Assembly (NCBI GenBank): GCA_964247055.1
Contig: OZ176056.1
Location: 5,704,001 to 5,768,000, forward strand
Source of the DNA: Paragordius varius
Lineage: Eukaryota > Nematomorpha
Direction of reading: 5' to 3'
Length of the DNA: 64,000 nt
Part shown: positions 35,001-47,304 of the stretch, in pieces
Numbering within the stretch: position 1 is the stretch's first letter
Layout: the number at the start of each line of letters is the position of its first letter
The notes under the pieces: generated by a model
Told to the model about the DNA's origin: nothing
The model's database searches: none
Seen by the model: only the letters and a program-made list of their open reading frames with translations
Translations under genes and position numbers: made by a program

Positions 35001-35984
35001 AAAATACAATCTAACATTAAACCTTAACAAAATCAAAACACGCTTCGGATTAATAACGAAACAATATAAGTAGTTAACGAATACACATACCTTGGAAGGA
35101 TTATCAACAATTCAAGCTCCAGTTCCCAAAAAATAAAACGACGCATAGCCATTGCCTAAGGCGCTCTAGCCTCACACTACAAGATATGGAAATCTCATGA
35201 CATAAATCTGAAAACAAAAATCCGACCAATAAGCACATTAATTCCTATCATATTATACGGATGTCAAAGCTGGACAATTTGAAGCGAAGAAAGAATAAAC
35301 GCTTTTGAAATGTTTTGCTGGAGAAAAGTACTTGGTCTAACATGGAAGGACAAAATAATGTACATCGACATCGTAGACAAAATCAACGCACAAACACTGC
35401 TACGAGGAAAAATAATCAATCAAAATTCGATTACTTTGGATAGACATTTCGAGGACATTTGGAAAAGGTTATTATGTTAGGGAAAGTAAATAACAATAAA
35501 GGAAAAGGACGAAGACGTGTTCGTTGGATAGATAAAATCTTATCACTTTCCAAAATGTCACAGCAAAAAAGCCTACGACAGAACCGAGTGGAAGAAGTTT
35601 CCTAATAAAATGCAAATGGTTGATAACCCACTACAAGCTTAACAACAACATAATGTATAAAGTATATTTTATATAAAATATTTAAAAGTATATGTTAAAT
35701 CCTAATAATATAAAATGTACAGATGGCCTTTAATATAGAATATTCATTCGAGCATTCCTATGTATATTTTAATCATTCTTTTATATAAATCAACAAAAAT
35801 TTACATATGTATCCTCAGAAATGATGAGGGGCTCTTGATTAGTGGTGAAGATATCTATTCTACTAGCCATTGCATCTGAAAAAAATGTATAAATATGTCC
35901 TCTATCGGTAGAAGTAAGGTTAATTCTTGAAGGGATAAGCCACCAAATAGTAGGTGCTCCTATAACATAGGGATGTTCTTCTAC
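32078..35984 (-). CDS. E-A-B family gene, copy 2 (3-prime end, 3 exons)
   Basis: I cannot identify the family. Minus-strand exons: E 35984-35805 (VEEHPYVIGAPTIWWLIPSR), A 34344-34240 (FVVNITYPLYTGKCQIVLRS), B 32311-32078 (terminal, TGA). All junctions are phase 0, with acceptors ATTCAG, AAACAG and TTTTTAG and donors TAT/GTAAAT and CAG/GTAAAT. This gives 172 residues. N-X-T sequons (NLT in E, NIT in A, NCT in B) and scattered cysteines suggest an extracellular protein. Copies 1 and 3 repeat the same exon order. Upstream exons and the start are not found. The E-A intron holds a rearranged LINE, and M3 MITEs abut both exons. Alternating hydrophobic residues suggest beta structure. Confidence 0.6.
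32314..32654. other. intronic A+T-rich stretch
   Basis: Nothing recognised. It lies in the A-B intron of E-A-B copy 2. Confidence 0.3.
32655..33540 (+). repeat. family X, tandem pair of copies
   Basis: Two units head to tail (about 32655-33160 and 33140-33540). Each begins CGAAAAATAGATTTAAAAAA, has a G-run (TTTACGGGGGGAGCG) and CCGGAAAATTGTCTCAA, and contains GGGCATTCATTAATGATTAT or a near copy. Inverted relative to 5785 and 63385. It sits inside the A-B intron of E-A-B copy 2. Confidence 0.7.
33952..34224. mobile_element. M3 MITE, copy 2 (diverged)
   Basis: Inverted ends around CGGACTAAACGTAAAAATAT on the left and TTTTACGTTTTGTCCGCATA on the right. It lies 15 bp past the donor of exon A of E-A-B copy 2. 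The plus-strand frame at 33911-34228 is not a gene. Confidence 0.55.
34757..35645. mobile_element. 5-prime-inverted LINE fragment (twin-priming shape)
   Basis: The plus strand from about 34890 reads NADDTVILANSQTSLENTL (RT motif C), TLNLNKIKTR, ISTLIPIILYGCQSWT and INAFEMFCWRKVLGLTW, with several frame breaks. Directly before it, the minus strand (34860-34757) reads LLFMDFSKAFDTVQHNILWK (RT motif A), which belongs upstream in the same protein. So the 5-prime part is inverted against the 3-prime part, the known outcome of twin priming in LINE insertion. It sits in the E-A intron of E-A-B copy 2. Confidence 0.75.
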
Positions 35985-36013
35985 CTGAATTAATTGATTT
36001 CTATAATACAGTT

Positions 36014-36288
36014 CAGTAAAATTGTGAAAATATACTGACAAAACGTAATAATAAAAACAAATATTTTTATCAAAAGACAATCATACTTTTTTACATCTTA
36101 ATTTTTGACATGTAAATTATTTAATTACAATTTTTTACCAATATACACCTCTGCATCATACTTTTCCCAATCCTAACCAATGATTTATTTATATTAAAAA
36201 AAGAATTAAAAAGTATGAGTTGTCTTTTATAAATTAATATTTGTCTTTATATTTGAACGTTTTGTTCGTATAATTTCAATTTTTACTG
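36014..36288. mobile_element. M3 MITE, copy 3
   Basis: Ends CAGTAAAATTGTGAAAATAT and the inverted ATAATTTCAATTTTTACTG, with inner ACTGACAAAACGTAATAATA and AACGTTTTGTTCGTATAATT. TA follows the right end. It lies 30 bp upstream of exon E of copy 2, in the minus-strand sense. Confidence 0.7.
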
Positions 36289-36658
36289 TATGATTTTTTA
36301 TGTTAATATGGCGTATACATTAACCCCTTTGATTCATAGCACAAAATTAAAGCTAATATTATCTCTATAAGTTATAATTTCCTCGAAACCAGCTCCTAAA
36401 ATTTATTAGTGCCCATCAACTAATGAGCTTGTATTAATTGTCATGCACGTTCCAAATTCCTTAAAGTATTTTTTTTATTTCGAGTCGTTGATGATTTCCC
36501 ACATATTTTTTGCCTATTTTTTAAAAATAATGAAATTAAATTAATTTATGTGAATATTTGTTATTTATATATAGAATGATTTATCCATAGTGGTTTTTTA
36601 TAAACCCTAGGAAAAGTTTTATAAACGTGGTTATTTGCACTAGCTAATATTGCTTGTA

Positions 36659-38590
36659 CAGTCATGTAGACTTTATATTGTTAAAGATTTACTTTTTTTC
36701 ATTAATTGGGTAATAATATTTGGTAAAGAAAATAAAAACAAGAGCAATATGGTATTCCATATATTCTTTAAAAAAGTAAATGAAGGGGAAGGGCGTCGGA
36801 AATCTTTGGTAAAAAATGAAAAACTAACTACTAACCCTTCACTCAAATTTGATGGATATTTTGTAATGTTAAATTTTGAGAATATTATAGCAATTTATTT
36901 TAACATTTCAAATATTGTTGTTACGTATTTAGATGCGGAATTTTGTGGGTTTTTATCTTAAATAATTTAATAAATAGTAAAATGGGTATTTTATTATTTA
37001 TGATTAATAATTAAATTCAATAATTACTATTTTTCAACATGATAAATACCTGTATTAATCGATATTGGTTATTTTATATAGTTGTTATTAGTAATGAAAT
37101 ACAGGTTATATATATTTGTTAAAATTTAAGTAGATTTTGGATTGTTTTTGTTTTTATGTTATTCATTGTCAATTTTTATGTATTTTTAATCAGGTAAAAA
37201 TTGCGGTTTTTAAATTTAATCAAATTTAATTTTTTTATTTTTTAAACATTGTTAATTGTAATTAATTACTACATATTTGTAAATTTTAAAAAATACAGGT
37301 AAAAAAGGCGGTTTTTAACAAATTTCAAATTTAATTTTTTTTGTATCATTGTTATTTGTTATTAATTATCAAATATTTTCGACATTTAAAAAACATGTGA
37401 AAATGCGGTTTTTAATAAAATTTTAATGATTTTTAATGTTTTGTTCAACCTTGCTAATTTATTCAAATCATAGTAATTATTACCTGTATATATCAATGTA
37501 TCAAAAATATATAGTATTAATAAATTAGCGAGGTTAAACAAAACATTAAAAATTTTACTTATGTTTTAAAAACCGCAATTTTCACCTGTTTTTTAAATGT
37601 CTAAAATATTTATTAATTAATAACAAATAACAATGATACAAAAATGGTAAATTTGAAAAACTGCCATTTTCACCTGTATTTATTAACATGTCCATGGAGT
37701 AATTTATTACAATTAACAATGATACAAAATAAAAATATAAATTTGATTTTATTAAAAACCGCAATTTTTACCTGTATTTATCAAAATGACCAAATAAATT
37801 AATTACAATTACAATAATCCTAAAATACAAAAACTCAATTTTTATAAAATTTATTAAAAACTGAAATTTTTACCTGTAATTATTAAAATGTCCACAATAT
37901 TTAAATAATTACAATTAATAAAAAAATTTTGAAACCGCCATTTTTACCCTTTTTTTTATTAAATTTCCAATATGTAGTAGTTAAGTACAATTAACAATGT
38001 TAAATAAAAAACAAAAAAAATTAAATTTGACTAAACCGCAATTTTTACTTGCAAAATGTCAATACATAAAAATTGACAATGAATAACATAAAAACAAAAA
38101 CAATTCAAAATCTACTTAAATTTTAACAAATATATAACCTGTATTTTAATTACTAATAACAACTATATAAAATAATACCAATATCAAATACAGATATTTA
38201 TCATGTTAAAAAATAGTAATTATTGAATTTAATTATTAATCATAAATAATAAAATACCCATTTTAATATTTATTAAATTATTAAAGATAAAAACCCACAA
38301 AATTCCGCATCTAAATACGTAACAACAATATTTCAAATGTTAACATAAATTGCTATAATATTCTCAAAATTTAACATTACAAAATATCCATCAAATTTGA
38401 GTGAATGGTTAGTAGTTAGTGTATTTTCATTTTTTTACCAAATTTCGGACGCCCTTCCCCTTTATTTTTTACTTTTTAAGGAATATGATAGTAATACCAT
38501 ATTGCTCTTGTTTTTATTTTCCTTACCAAATATTATTACCCAATTAACGGAAAAAAGTAAATTTTTAACAATATAAAGTCTACATGACTG
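36659..38590. mobile_element. foldback (long inverted repeat) element
   Basis: 1,932 bp bounded by TA and CAGTCATGTAGAC / GTCTACATGACTG. The outer arms (36659-36965 and 38275-38590) are near-identical inverted copies. Inner arms carry tandem units of about 95-100 bp around ACCTGTATTTATCAAAATG and AAAACCGCAATTTTTACCTG, in inverted orientation on the two sides: three on the left and about six on the right. The hinge at 37436-37555 is itself an inverted pair (TGTTTTGTTCAACCTTGCTA). No transposase is seen. The TA flank and CAGT termini suggest Tc1/mariner mobilisation, while the arm structure recalls Drosophila FB elements. Confidence 0.75.
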
Positions 38591-39955
38591 TAATTTAATG
38601 TTATTGTGCCTCAATTTTTGACAAGGTATCCTATTACCACATAATTTTTTTCCATCCTTAACTACTAAAAGTATGGATGCTTCAAAAGGCACATTTCTTA
38701 AGATGTGGCCTAAGATATCCAATTCTATTTATTAATGTACATGTTTGTATTCATCTTTTTTAAAAGTTCGGTGTGTTAGTCCTTATTGTTCCATTTTTTT
38801 TAGAGTTTGAAGTTTATATCTAATTTATAAATGGACCAACTCTCAGAACAGTAGGTTTGGGAAAACTATACACTTCCGAGCACATTATTGTAAGAGTTAT
38901 GGAATGGTTTTTAAATAATTTTATATGCTGGTACTAGAGCAAGCATTATGGCACTGTTTAATATCATAAAGAAAATCTCCATCATTCGTTATCATTAATC
39001 AATATATCTCTGTGTTGTTATATTTAGATTTAGATAGCAACCATAGAAATCTTGTATGAAATGGTTTGTCTGAGATTATGTATGGTGAATATTTTAAAAA
39101 GCTAAGGAATACAGAATACAACCCCGTCCAATTCTTTTCTTTGTGCATCCCAATATTTCCAAAAGAAAATACAGGCATCTTCTGTTACAGTAAAGATTGT
39201 AAATGAAAGTTCAAAATGGTAAGTAATATTTTAGAATTCATTTTTCATAATTTATCATGAATAATGTTATCAAATGCTACCAAATAATCAACATAACGAA
39301 TAAACAACGGTTTTTATGTTTTTGTTATTTTCTCTGATCCACTTAGAATACCAGCTTTTATGATTTATCTATTTCGTGGTTAAGTTTATTGAAATTCGGA
39401 ATTTTATTTCAACGATTTTTTTGAAGACTAGTTGTTTAAAACGATCCATATAAAGTTTAAAAGGATCTTTAAACAACCCTTTTTAGTCTTGGGAAAAGGT
39501 ATAAATATGCTCATAAAATTAAAGTTAAACGAAGGTGCCAGTTTATCTATTTAATTATTTTCAACTCTTGATGAATTGATGGCGAGAGTGATTTATGACA
39601 ATCAACAATTTAATGCCCATTGCACTACCCCTGTATTAAATTTTGATTATTATTTAAGATTTAGATGATTTTTTGCGTAGTTAATCCAATTATTCTTAAT
39701 GAATTTTTATGAGATGCTACATGGACTCTTGTTTTTCTTTTTGTTAATTGTGAAAGGATGTATGTATCCTCTTTTAGAATATTAGTTAGATTTGTAGATT
39801 TCCTTAAATTTGTATGGTTTTAAATAATATTCTTTGTTAAGCAGATGCATGAGTATGAGATAAATGGCTTTAAATAGTGGTTTTTACATTGTTTTGGCTT
39901 AGCCACTGTTTTCCAACATTTGTTGGTTCTTTATTGAGAGTTTTGAATTTTTTAC
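38591..39955. other. spacer before the large LINE
   Basis: A/T-rich, with no gene recognised. Slightly lower A+T in places, possibly old repeat. Confidence 0.3.
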
Positions 39956-39959
39956 TTCG

Positions 39960-42900
39960 GGATGCTGGATCAGAGTCCTACCCCACCTCCTAGTGGTGAT
40001 CCGGAGGGCAAAGTCAGCGTTTTAATGAAGGCAAACGGGGTTCAGGCAAGTCTAACAGAAGGGTCGAAAGGAGGAAACTAACTTCCGACAAACCGATACA
40101 ATCGGCACTGACCTAGTTGGCCAAGCAGTTTTGCACGGGGCTGTGTAACCGAAGGAGGGTTTGAGATCTCGGGGTCTGGCAAAACATAACTCACAGTGCA
40201 TATTGCCTATTCAATACAATCATGAGAGACTAAAGTACTATTTATTCAAATACATTACAAAACAGTTATCCTACAACAACGATCCGAGAAAAAAGGGAGG
40301 GACCAGGCTCTAGTAACAGAAGCATCCAAATAGGTACCCTGGATGTCAACGGCCTGTAGTGTGAGCTCCTCGAGATTAAACTTTCAGTTGATGCGGAGAA
40401 GAAAGGCGTTGAAATTCTCGCAGTACAGGAGTGCCATAGATGCAGGGGATATGACAAGGATGTCCTGTCATACAGGCTCCTTTCTGGCTCAAGCGATAAG
40501 GCGGGCACACGTGGATGCGGGTTCCTTATCAAGAAGGATATCGCCGAGAATTGCCAATTCGAGGACATTAGTCCAAGAATTGCCAAGTTGAAAGTAAATA
40601 AATATGATATAACGATCTTTTCGGTCTACACCCCGGTCGAATCGGCAAAAGTTGTTGAAAAATCGGAATTTTACGATACTCTTGGTGCTCAACTGAGAAA
40701 TATAAAATCACGATATAGGGTCCTTGGTAATTTCAACGCTCAAGTGGATCGATCAGGTGAAAGTAATGGCATGTTTGGAAGACTAAACATTGATAGAAAT
40801 CGTGCGGGAAAATAACGGTAATCTCCTCGTTGAGCTATAATCTACATTAAGTATGTTGGAAGCTTTTTCCACAAACCTTACTGGAAAAAGGGCACTTAAG
40901 TACACCCTAGTGGCAAAGGCTTTACCCATGATCGGATACTAGTTCACAGGGGAATTAGCTTCTGAGATATGGAGTTGAAAGTTATCTTACGAGATTAATT
41001 ACAGATCACAGGGTGTTGGGAAAATTTGTCAGTGAAAGGCAAAGACTCGTCCAAAGAAGAACCTACCTTGACAGAGGAGGCCAACTAAAGACGAACTTTT
41101 AACCCTGGTCACCAACAAACGATTGAGACACAACTTTGAACACAACGTAAAAGAGAGGTTACGTTCACACAGTGGGGGGATTGATGTAACAACGTTAAAG
41201 GATGCATTAAGCAAATGTATTCCTACGTTTCCGAAAAAGATATTGAACGTGTGCCCGGGTCCAAACCAAGAAGAAATTCTCGGTGACATTAACGCTAAAC
41301 GAAAACTTCGTAAAGCAATCTGTAGTGGAAAAGCCACTCAAAGTTATAAGGCTTCACTCAAAGCCCTAAACAAATCTCTAAAAAAAATTACGCCCTTAAG
41401 TCAGAATGGTTAGAAAATAAGGCCACAGAAGTGGAGCACTGTCTAATGAACAACAATTCGAAAGGTATCTCTGTAATTCTTGATGAGGTGGTAAGCACTT
41501 GCAACAAGTGGCTGGGCACAGGTAGTGCAAGTAAGAAGAAAAGTTCGTGTGCTAATGTGGATGATATGGCAGCTTACTATGAATCAGTGTATCGTAAAAG
41601 TGGTGGTGACATCTTTGGTGATTCATTGTTTGATAGCGGTGTGGAATGTAACGATAGTGTCCCCGGAAGAGATAAAATCGAACGGTCCTTGAGAAAAATT
41701 AAATTCGGAAAGAGTAGTGGTGAGGGTTGTATAGCCCTGGAATTGTATCATGCGGGTGGTGAATCGGTCCTTGAATGCCTGATAGGCATATTCGAAAGGG
41801 TTTGAGAGATGGGCTGCATTCAGGAAGATTGGAAAGTCGCGGAGACATGTCCGATATATAAGGGCAAGGGTAAGACGATTGATCCCAAATCATATCGTCC
41901 CATCTCCTTACTCAACATTGATGGAAGATCTTCAGTGGCATTCTGAACGACGATTGCAGACGTTGTCCAAACAAGTGGTGGGTGATTACCAATGCGGGTT
42001 CAGGGAACGGAAATCTACTTGTGACCTATTATTCACACTTCGAAGGTTGCAGGAAGAATCTCGATAAGTTGACACAGAGGTGCACTGTGTCTTCATTGAC
42101 CTCGAGAAGGCGTTCGATAGCGTCCCTGGGCATTAATGGACTGTCTGGGAAAAGCGGGCTGCGGTCCGAAGTTACTAAAGCTTATAGCCAATTTGACCTA
42201 CGGCAATAAAGCGAGAGTAAAGTTGAAAGGCAATACCTCGCCTTGGTTCAAACTTGAACGGGACTTTCGGCAAAGGTGTAGACTCTCACCTGCCCTGATT
42301 AACATCTTTCTAGAGTCATGCCTTCGTGAAGCTGATCTTCAGCTGGAAGGTATCAGTATCACTCAAAAAAATCCATCCCCTTGTAGTCAGAGCCCTCCTT
42401 CAGTGAAGATACTAGCATTAACAGATGATATCGTGCTAGTCAGTACAATCGATGCGAACTTTCCTTGGCATTGGAACGTTTAAACACCACGTTTAAACGT
42501 TATGGTATCCTAATTTCGATGAGCAAATCGAAAGTTTTGGAGTTGTCAGGCTCTATAAACAACCTACCCATAATGCTAGAAACGTCTGTAATTGAAGACG
42601 TAGAAAGCTTTACGTACCTCGGATCTGAGATCAGTCAGAAGGGAGGTGTCAGCGCGAAATCATAAGGAGAATCGCAAGAGCTAGGGTGTGTAAAGTAAAA
42701 CCTATCTTGGAAAGCAAAAAATTGCTAACAAGATAAAACGGCAGCTGATAATGGGTTTCGTGGTTCAATCTCTATTGTACGGCTGTGAAACGTGGAACAC
42801 TACTAAGGCAGACGTGAGTAGGTTGTATAGTTTTCTCAATGACTGCGAACCTGTGTGGGTGTTTCACGATCAGATAAGGACGTTCCAAGTCTCCGGTCAG

Positions 42901-43740
42901 CGGTGAAGCTCTAAGTGAATAAACTTTTGGCAGTAGAAGGCTGCGCTGTTTCAGCATGCTATGCCTCGGCCAAACTTCTGAACTAGCAGCTCAGTTGTAC
43001 GATGGGATGCTGGATAAAACAGTCGGAGCAAGCTGTAGACAAAGATGGGAGCACTGTGTCCAACGAGATCTGGACTGGTTTGGGCTAAACAAAGGTAATA
43101 ATGGGTTACTTCGTATACAGGAAGTCGAATGTCGAAATCTTGACGATTTCAAACGGGCAGTTGTACAGAGTGGGAAACTACCTGAGTTTGCGCATCCAGG
43201 AAAGAAATCGAACGACTTAGCTCCTGTCAATAAATTACCTGTACAAACAGTCGTCTCAGTATCCTGTTCAGTTAATGGTTGTACGGTTAAATTCTCAAAC
43301 GAAAAGAATATGAAAAGACATGTTTCATATGGCCAAGAAAAGGGGGGAGAGCAGCAATCCATACCCATGTGCGGTTGCTGCAAATCATACAAGACTCTAG
43401 GGTGGCTTAAAAACCACCAAAACAATGTCCATGGAATATCGTTGGGAACGATGATTCCAGTCCCTGAGGGTAAATCAGTAACCGTCTCAGTCAGATCAAA
43501 GTTATACCCAGCAAACCTTTCTCCACGTGGAAAGGAAGCCTTCAAACATGTGATGGTGAGTTCATGCGTCCGATAGGAGGATGTGGGCATCGAACAGGCA
43601 CCTACAAGGGTATTGAAAATCATGTTTAATCGAAACATGATATGTCTCTAAGAGCCTGGATACCTTGACATAAATAGCTTAAAAAATCGTTACGGTGGAG
43701 AGGGCGCAAACCAAAAAACCTTTCTATAAATATTTCTATA
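39960..43740 (+). mobile_element. LINE with AP endonuclease, RT and C-terminal zinc finger; broken
   Basis: The 5-prime leader is G+C-richer than its surroundings (39960-40330). The endonuclease runs from GTLDVNGL (40333) through AVQECHRCRGYDKDVLSYR, GTRGCGFLIKKDIAENC and YDITIFSVYTP to LGNFNAQVDRS, ending in a stop at 40813-40815. The catalytic GDFNA is GNFNA here, and a TAG lies at 40357. RT pieces shift frame repeatedly: KIRFGKSSG-like (41700), SYRPISLLNIDG (41895), YQCGFRERKSTCDL (41990), VFIDLEKAFDSVP (42090), LSPALINIFLESC (42290), LALTDDIVLVS (42415, where YADD is expected), then VESFTYLGSEIS. The last frame (42956-43576) ends in two C2H2-like fingers. The 3-prime end has short ATATTTCTATAA repeats. 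At least five frameshifts or stops make it inactive. Confidence 0.88.
43250..43440 (+). other. C2H2 zinc-finger region of the LINE polyprotein
   Basis: First finger: CSVNGCTVKFSNEKNMKRH, with the last His position lost (VSYGQ). Second finger: CGCCKSYKTLGWLKNHQNNVH, complete CX2CX12HX4H. They sit after the RT thumb, at the C-terminus, where several animal non-LTR families carry a finger. Confidence 0.7.
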
Positions 43741-43744
43741 AATA

Positions 43745-46700
43745 TATTGCGTGGGTATAAATGAAGAATCATTATAAAATTTACAAAAATAATATAAAAG
43801 GTGAGCGCTTCTCATATACGACAGGTTGGGAAATTACAGTTAGTATTGTGATATCTAATTGTAATGGATCCCAACCGCCTCATGAGAGACGTAAGTTTTT
43901 TTTGACTGATTGTGTCAGAGTTACTTCGGGATATGGTTCTTTGTTTGAACAATTGTGTCGTGATAAATTATTTTCTAGTTCTGCTTTGAAAATTTTAACG
44001 TTTAATCGTTTATTTCCTCAACGTAGTTGATAGCTTTTGCAATTTGCTTCAGGTTAAGTTTTGATGGATAATATTTCATGTAGAAATATATAACTAAAAT
44101 AATAGTCGATTTAGTTTTCATCGTATTATTTAGAGCATATCTAGACTTCCTTCCATTTTTTTGCCTTAGCCCGACTATTTGTAGATTTACTTACTTGTAT
44201 CATTTCTATTTTAAGTACTTTTCTTGGAATTCGATAATGATTTGAGGTTCTTATAACATATTTTTAATATTGTCTCAACACCTTTAAAAAATAATGACAG
44301 CAATGGAATATCAAAATTGTTAATGATAAAGAAAAAAAACATAAGCGGTGATTATAATGTTAAAAATAAAGGAAAGAGATAAAATAAAAAATATAATTTA
44401 AGGATCAAACATATGATAAGTAAAAGCAAGGTGGTTTAAGTCCACCAAATATCCCATACAGACGGAATTATTGAGTTATAAACAGGGTGTAGATGCGGTT
44501 ACTATGCATGTATTTACCCCACAATTGGGATCAATAAGTGTTAACTAACTGTAATTTTTAATCATAACTCCATACATTTCTAAGAACCTTCTCATGGTGT
44601 TAAAATTAATGTTTGAAGACGTAACGATATAGGAGGTATGGCGCTGTGACACTGTATGGTGTGCATGAGTTGGATTGAAACTGCGCAAATATTATATTAT
44701 TTTCATTCTCTAAGCGGGTTCCTGTTATTCACAAGTCCTGATATAATTTTACGCCCTTAACATTTTTACAAAATAGATAAACTATATAAATTTAAATGTT
44801 TTTTGAAGTTTTTGTGATCCTAGACAATAAATTTATTACAGCAATTGAAAATATATGTTGCATAAATAAAACTTCGAAATCATGAAACACTAATGAAATA
44901 AAATATCCATAAATTTAATTTAATTAATATTATCTCGTCATAAACATAAAATTTGTTGTTTTAGAGAATTTTTTGCCTTCACAGAGCCGTTATTTTTGTT
45001 CTTACTATTTAGCATTTGCGCTTTTAAAGACTTTCATATGAATAAAAATAGTTTAGTGTTTCTAAAAGTTAATAACATGATTATTAGTACAAAGAGTTAA
45101 AAGGTTGGTGTAAAAGTGGTTTTTGACAAAACTGATTATGTAATTTTCCACATGTTAAAACCTCCAGAATCACATTTTTAAGAGATAAACTACTTTTAAT
45201 TATAAGAAATTAGACGCTTTACTTTATTATATTTAAATGCAACATGACCCCTAATTTTTAAGGATTCTGAAGGCAGAGAGTTATCAAATCCAAAAATACT
45301 GTCAAAAGAAAACTACATCTTTTGATCCTTAATTTGGCACCTGTTTTACTTCGGGCTTTGACCCATTTTATTACAGACTTATTATTTTTTTTATTTATAC
45401 TGTTCAAAATTTTTCCATGTTAAAATGTAATTGAATCCTTAGTGGTTGATGCATAAATATACTTGATTAATTTCCTTTTATTTATCAAATTATAGATTCC
45501 AGTTTCACTAATGGTTTCGCATAGTTTGGCAGTATAAATAAAAGGTCTAAAGATATTACTAAAAAATTACCTGAATTCCATATCATGGTCTTGGTCGGAA
45601 ATAATTTATTCATATATTCCATCGGGATTTCTAATAAATAAATTGCATATGTTTGATTTTAATCAATAAAAAAAATATAACATTTTTTTTAAAAAATCAC
45701 CACCTTTTTAACCAAACGCAGCATTATTTTAAACAAAAGTATTTTTAGTTCTGTTTAAATGATAAATATTGCGTGTTGCCTTTGCTTGAAAATATGTTGC
45801 GGGATGAAAAAATGTTGCGTTTGCTTGAAAAAATATTGCGTTTGCCTGAAAAAGTGTTGCTTTTGACCGAAAATAATATATTGTTTTGGCTCTTAGGTGC
45901 ACTTCATTTAACACTAGGTCTATCTAATAAAAATGTCCAGATGAAATTATATATATTATCTGTTGGAAATTATATTACATTATCATGATTAAAATAAACT
46001 AGCTTACTTAAAGTAAACGTAAAAATTCCGAGATTGCGCAATATAAATTTTATAAATATGTTTGATGGCAATAAAATTATTTTAAAAATGGATACTTAGC
46101 TCAAAAATTTAATTCAAAAACAAATTTTTTAACAGAATATGCGCAAATCCTTTTCTGATATGGATTAGATCCCTCAATATGTACTTGCTTAAATCACTTG
46201 TAAGTGTCAAAACCAAAAGCATCAATCCTTAAACGTTTTATATATATAAATTTCATCGGGATAGTATTTTGTGGAGATTGTTTTATTATCATTGTAATTT
46301 CTAAAGTGCCAGCCATGAATGCAACATGGCGTATTGACAATAAAAAATTACTGTATCCCTGAAAATAGTCAAATTATGTATAAATTTTTAAAGCATTTAA
46401 ATATTATATGTGCTTTATTGATAGTAACTACTACTTTAACTTATATATCTAATTTTAGTAATACATTTTACTAATTTTTTTGCAATTTGGATTAATGGGT
46501 ATGTCTTGTTTATAATTAATAATTAACACTAAAGCCACATGCCCACCATATATTTAAGGCAAACAACAACCTGGTATGGTACATTCTTTAACAACTAAAT
46601 AAGCTTGAATCTCCTTGTAATTATAATCAAGGTCGCTTGGATTTGAGTAAATTTTGTTTTGGAACATAAAATGCGTTAAATGACTTATTCGCTTGATCGG

Positions 46701-47295
46701 TAAATCAGTTTGGACGTAATAAGTTTGATGTGAATGGAGATGTTTCTTGTATACTTCGTATAACTCATAGTGGTTCGTAGAATATTGGACAAATCTTAAC
46801 TATACCAAAACAAATTTAATTTTATAAACAAGTAACCTTGCGATAATATTTTTGGGAATATTTAGGCTAAAAAAGTATTCGATTGATTTGCCTTAAGAGT
46901 CGTTGTAAATGAGTAGTTTTAGATAAGTTAAATATTCAAGTATGTTATCCATATACCTATATTTTTAGATAAGAATATATTTTTGTTCTATTAAATCTTT
47001 TTTATATATTTAATCTTCTAATTTTAGACACCTCTTTTTATAATTAACGCATAAAAACAGCCGAGCCCAAAAATTACTACTGGTTTTGTTCGAAGCATTT
47101 ATCACATAAATATTTATATACCACGGTGCGCGGCAAAAAATTATTTTTAATGAATCATATATCATTCGATACCTAAACGTTTCAATATAATGATTGAAAT
47201 GATGTATGCGGTAAAAAAGTTATATTATTTTTTCTGATACTACCCAAAATCAAAAAATCGCATTTTAATTGCATATTATGTCAAATAAAATCAAT
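43745..47295. other. long spacer without recognised genes
   Basis: The frame at 43761-44030 (89 codons, GERFSYTTGWEITVSIVISN) is coding-like in composition, but I find no splice context or family. The rest is A/T-rich with one short tandem repeat at 45775-45870. Confidence 0.3.
45775..45870. repeat. minisatellite, 18-21 bp units
   Basis: About five units of TTGCGTTTGCTTGAAAAAAT. Unit lengths are multiples of three, so both strands stay open and make repetitive peptides. I do not call a gene. Confidence 0.6.
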
Positions 47296-47304
47296 ACTAC
47301 AATA

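Noticed and set aside
36345-36480. Minus-strand FKEFGTCMTINTSSL and GAGFEEIITYRDNISF as upstream exons of E-A-B copy 2, perhaps DEG/ENaC-like
   Set aside because: The two pieces are separated by stops, no splice pair gives matching phases, and the resemblance to an ENaC GxCYTFN block is too weak.
36650-36961. 103-codon frame in the left arm of the foldback element (and its relative at 38462-38722)
   Set aside because: The two arms are inverted copies, and the frame is not kept in the right arm.
42991-43638. 215-codon minus-strand frame
   Set aside because: Antisense shadow of the LINE C-terminal frame with the zinc fingers on the plus strand.
45729-45988. Leucine-rich and Phe-Gln-Ala-Asn repetitive frames on both strands
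   Set aside because: Both come from an 18-21 bp minisatellite whose unit length is a multiple of three; there is no splice or start context.
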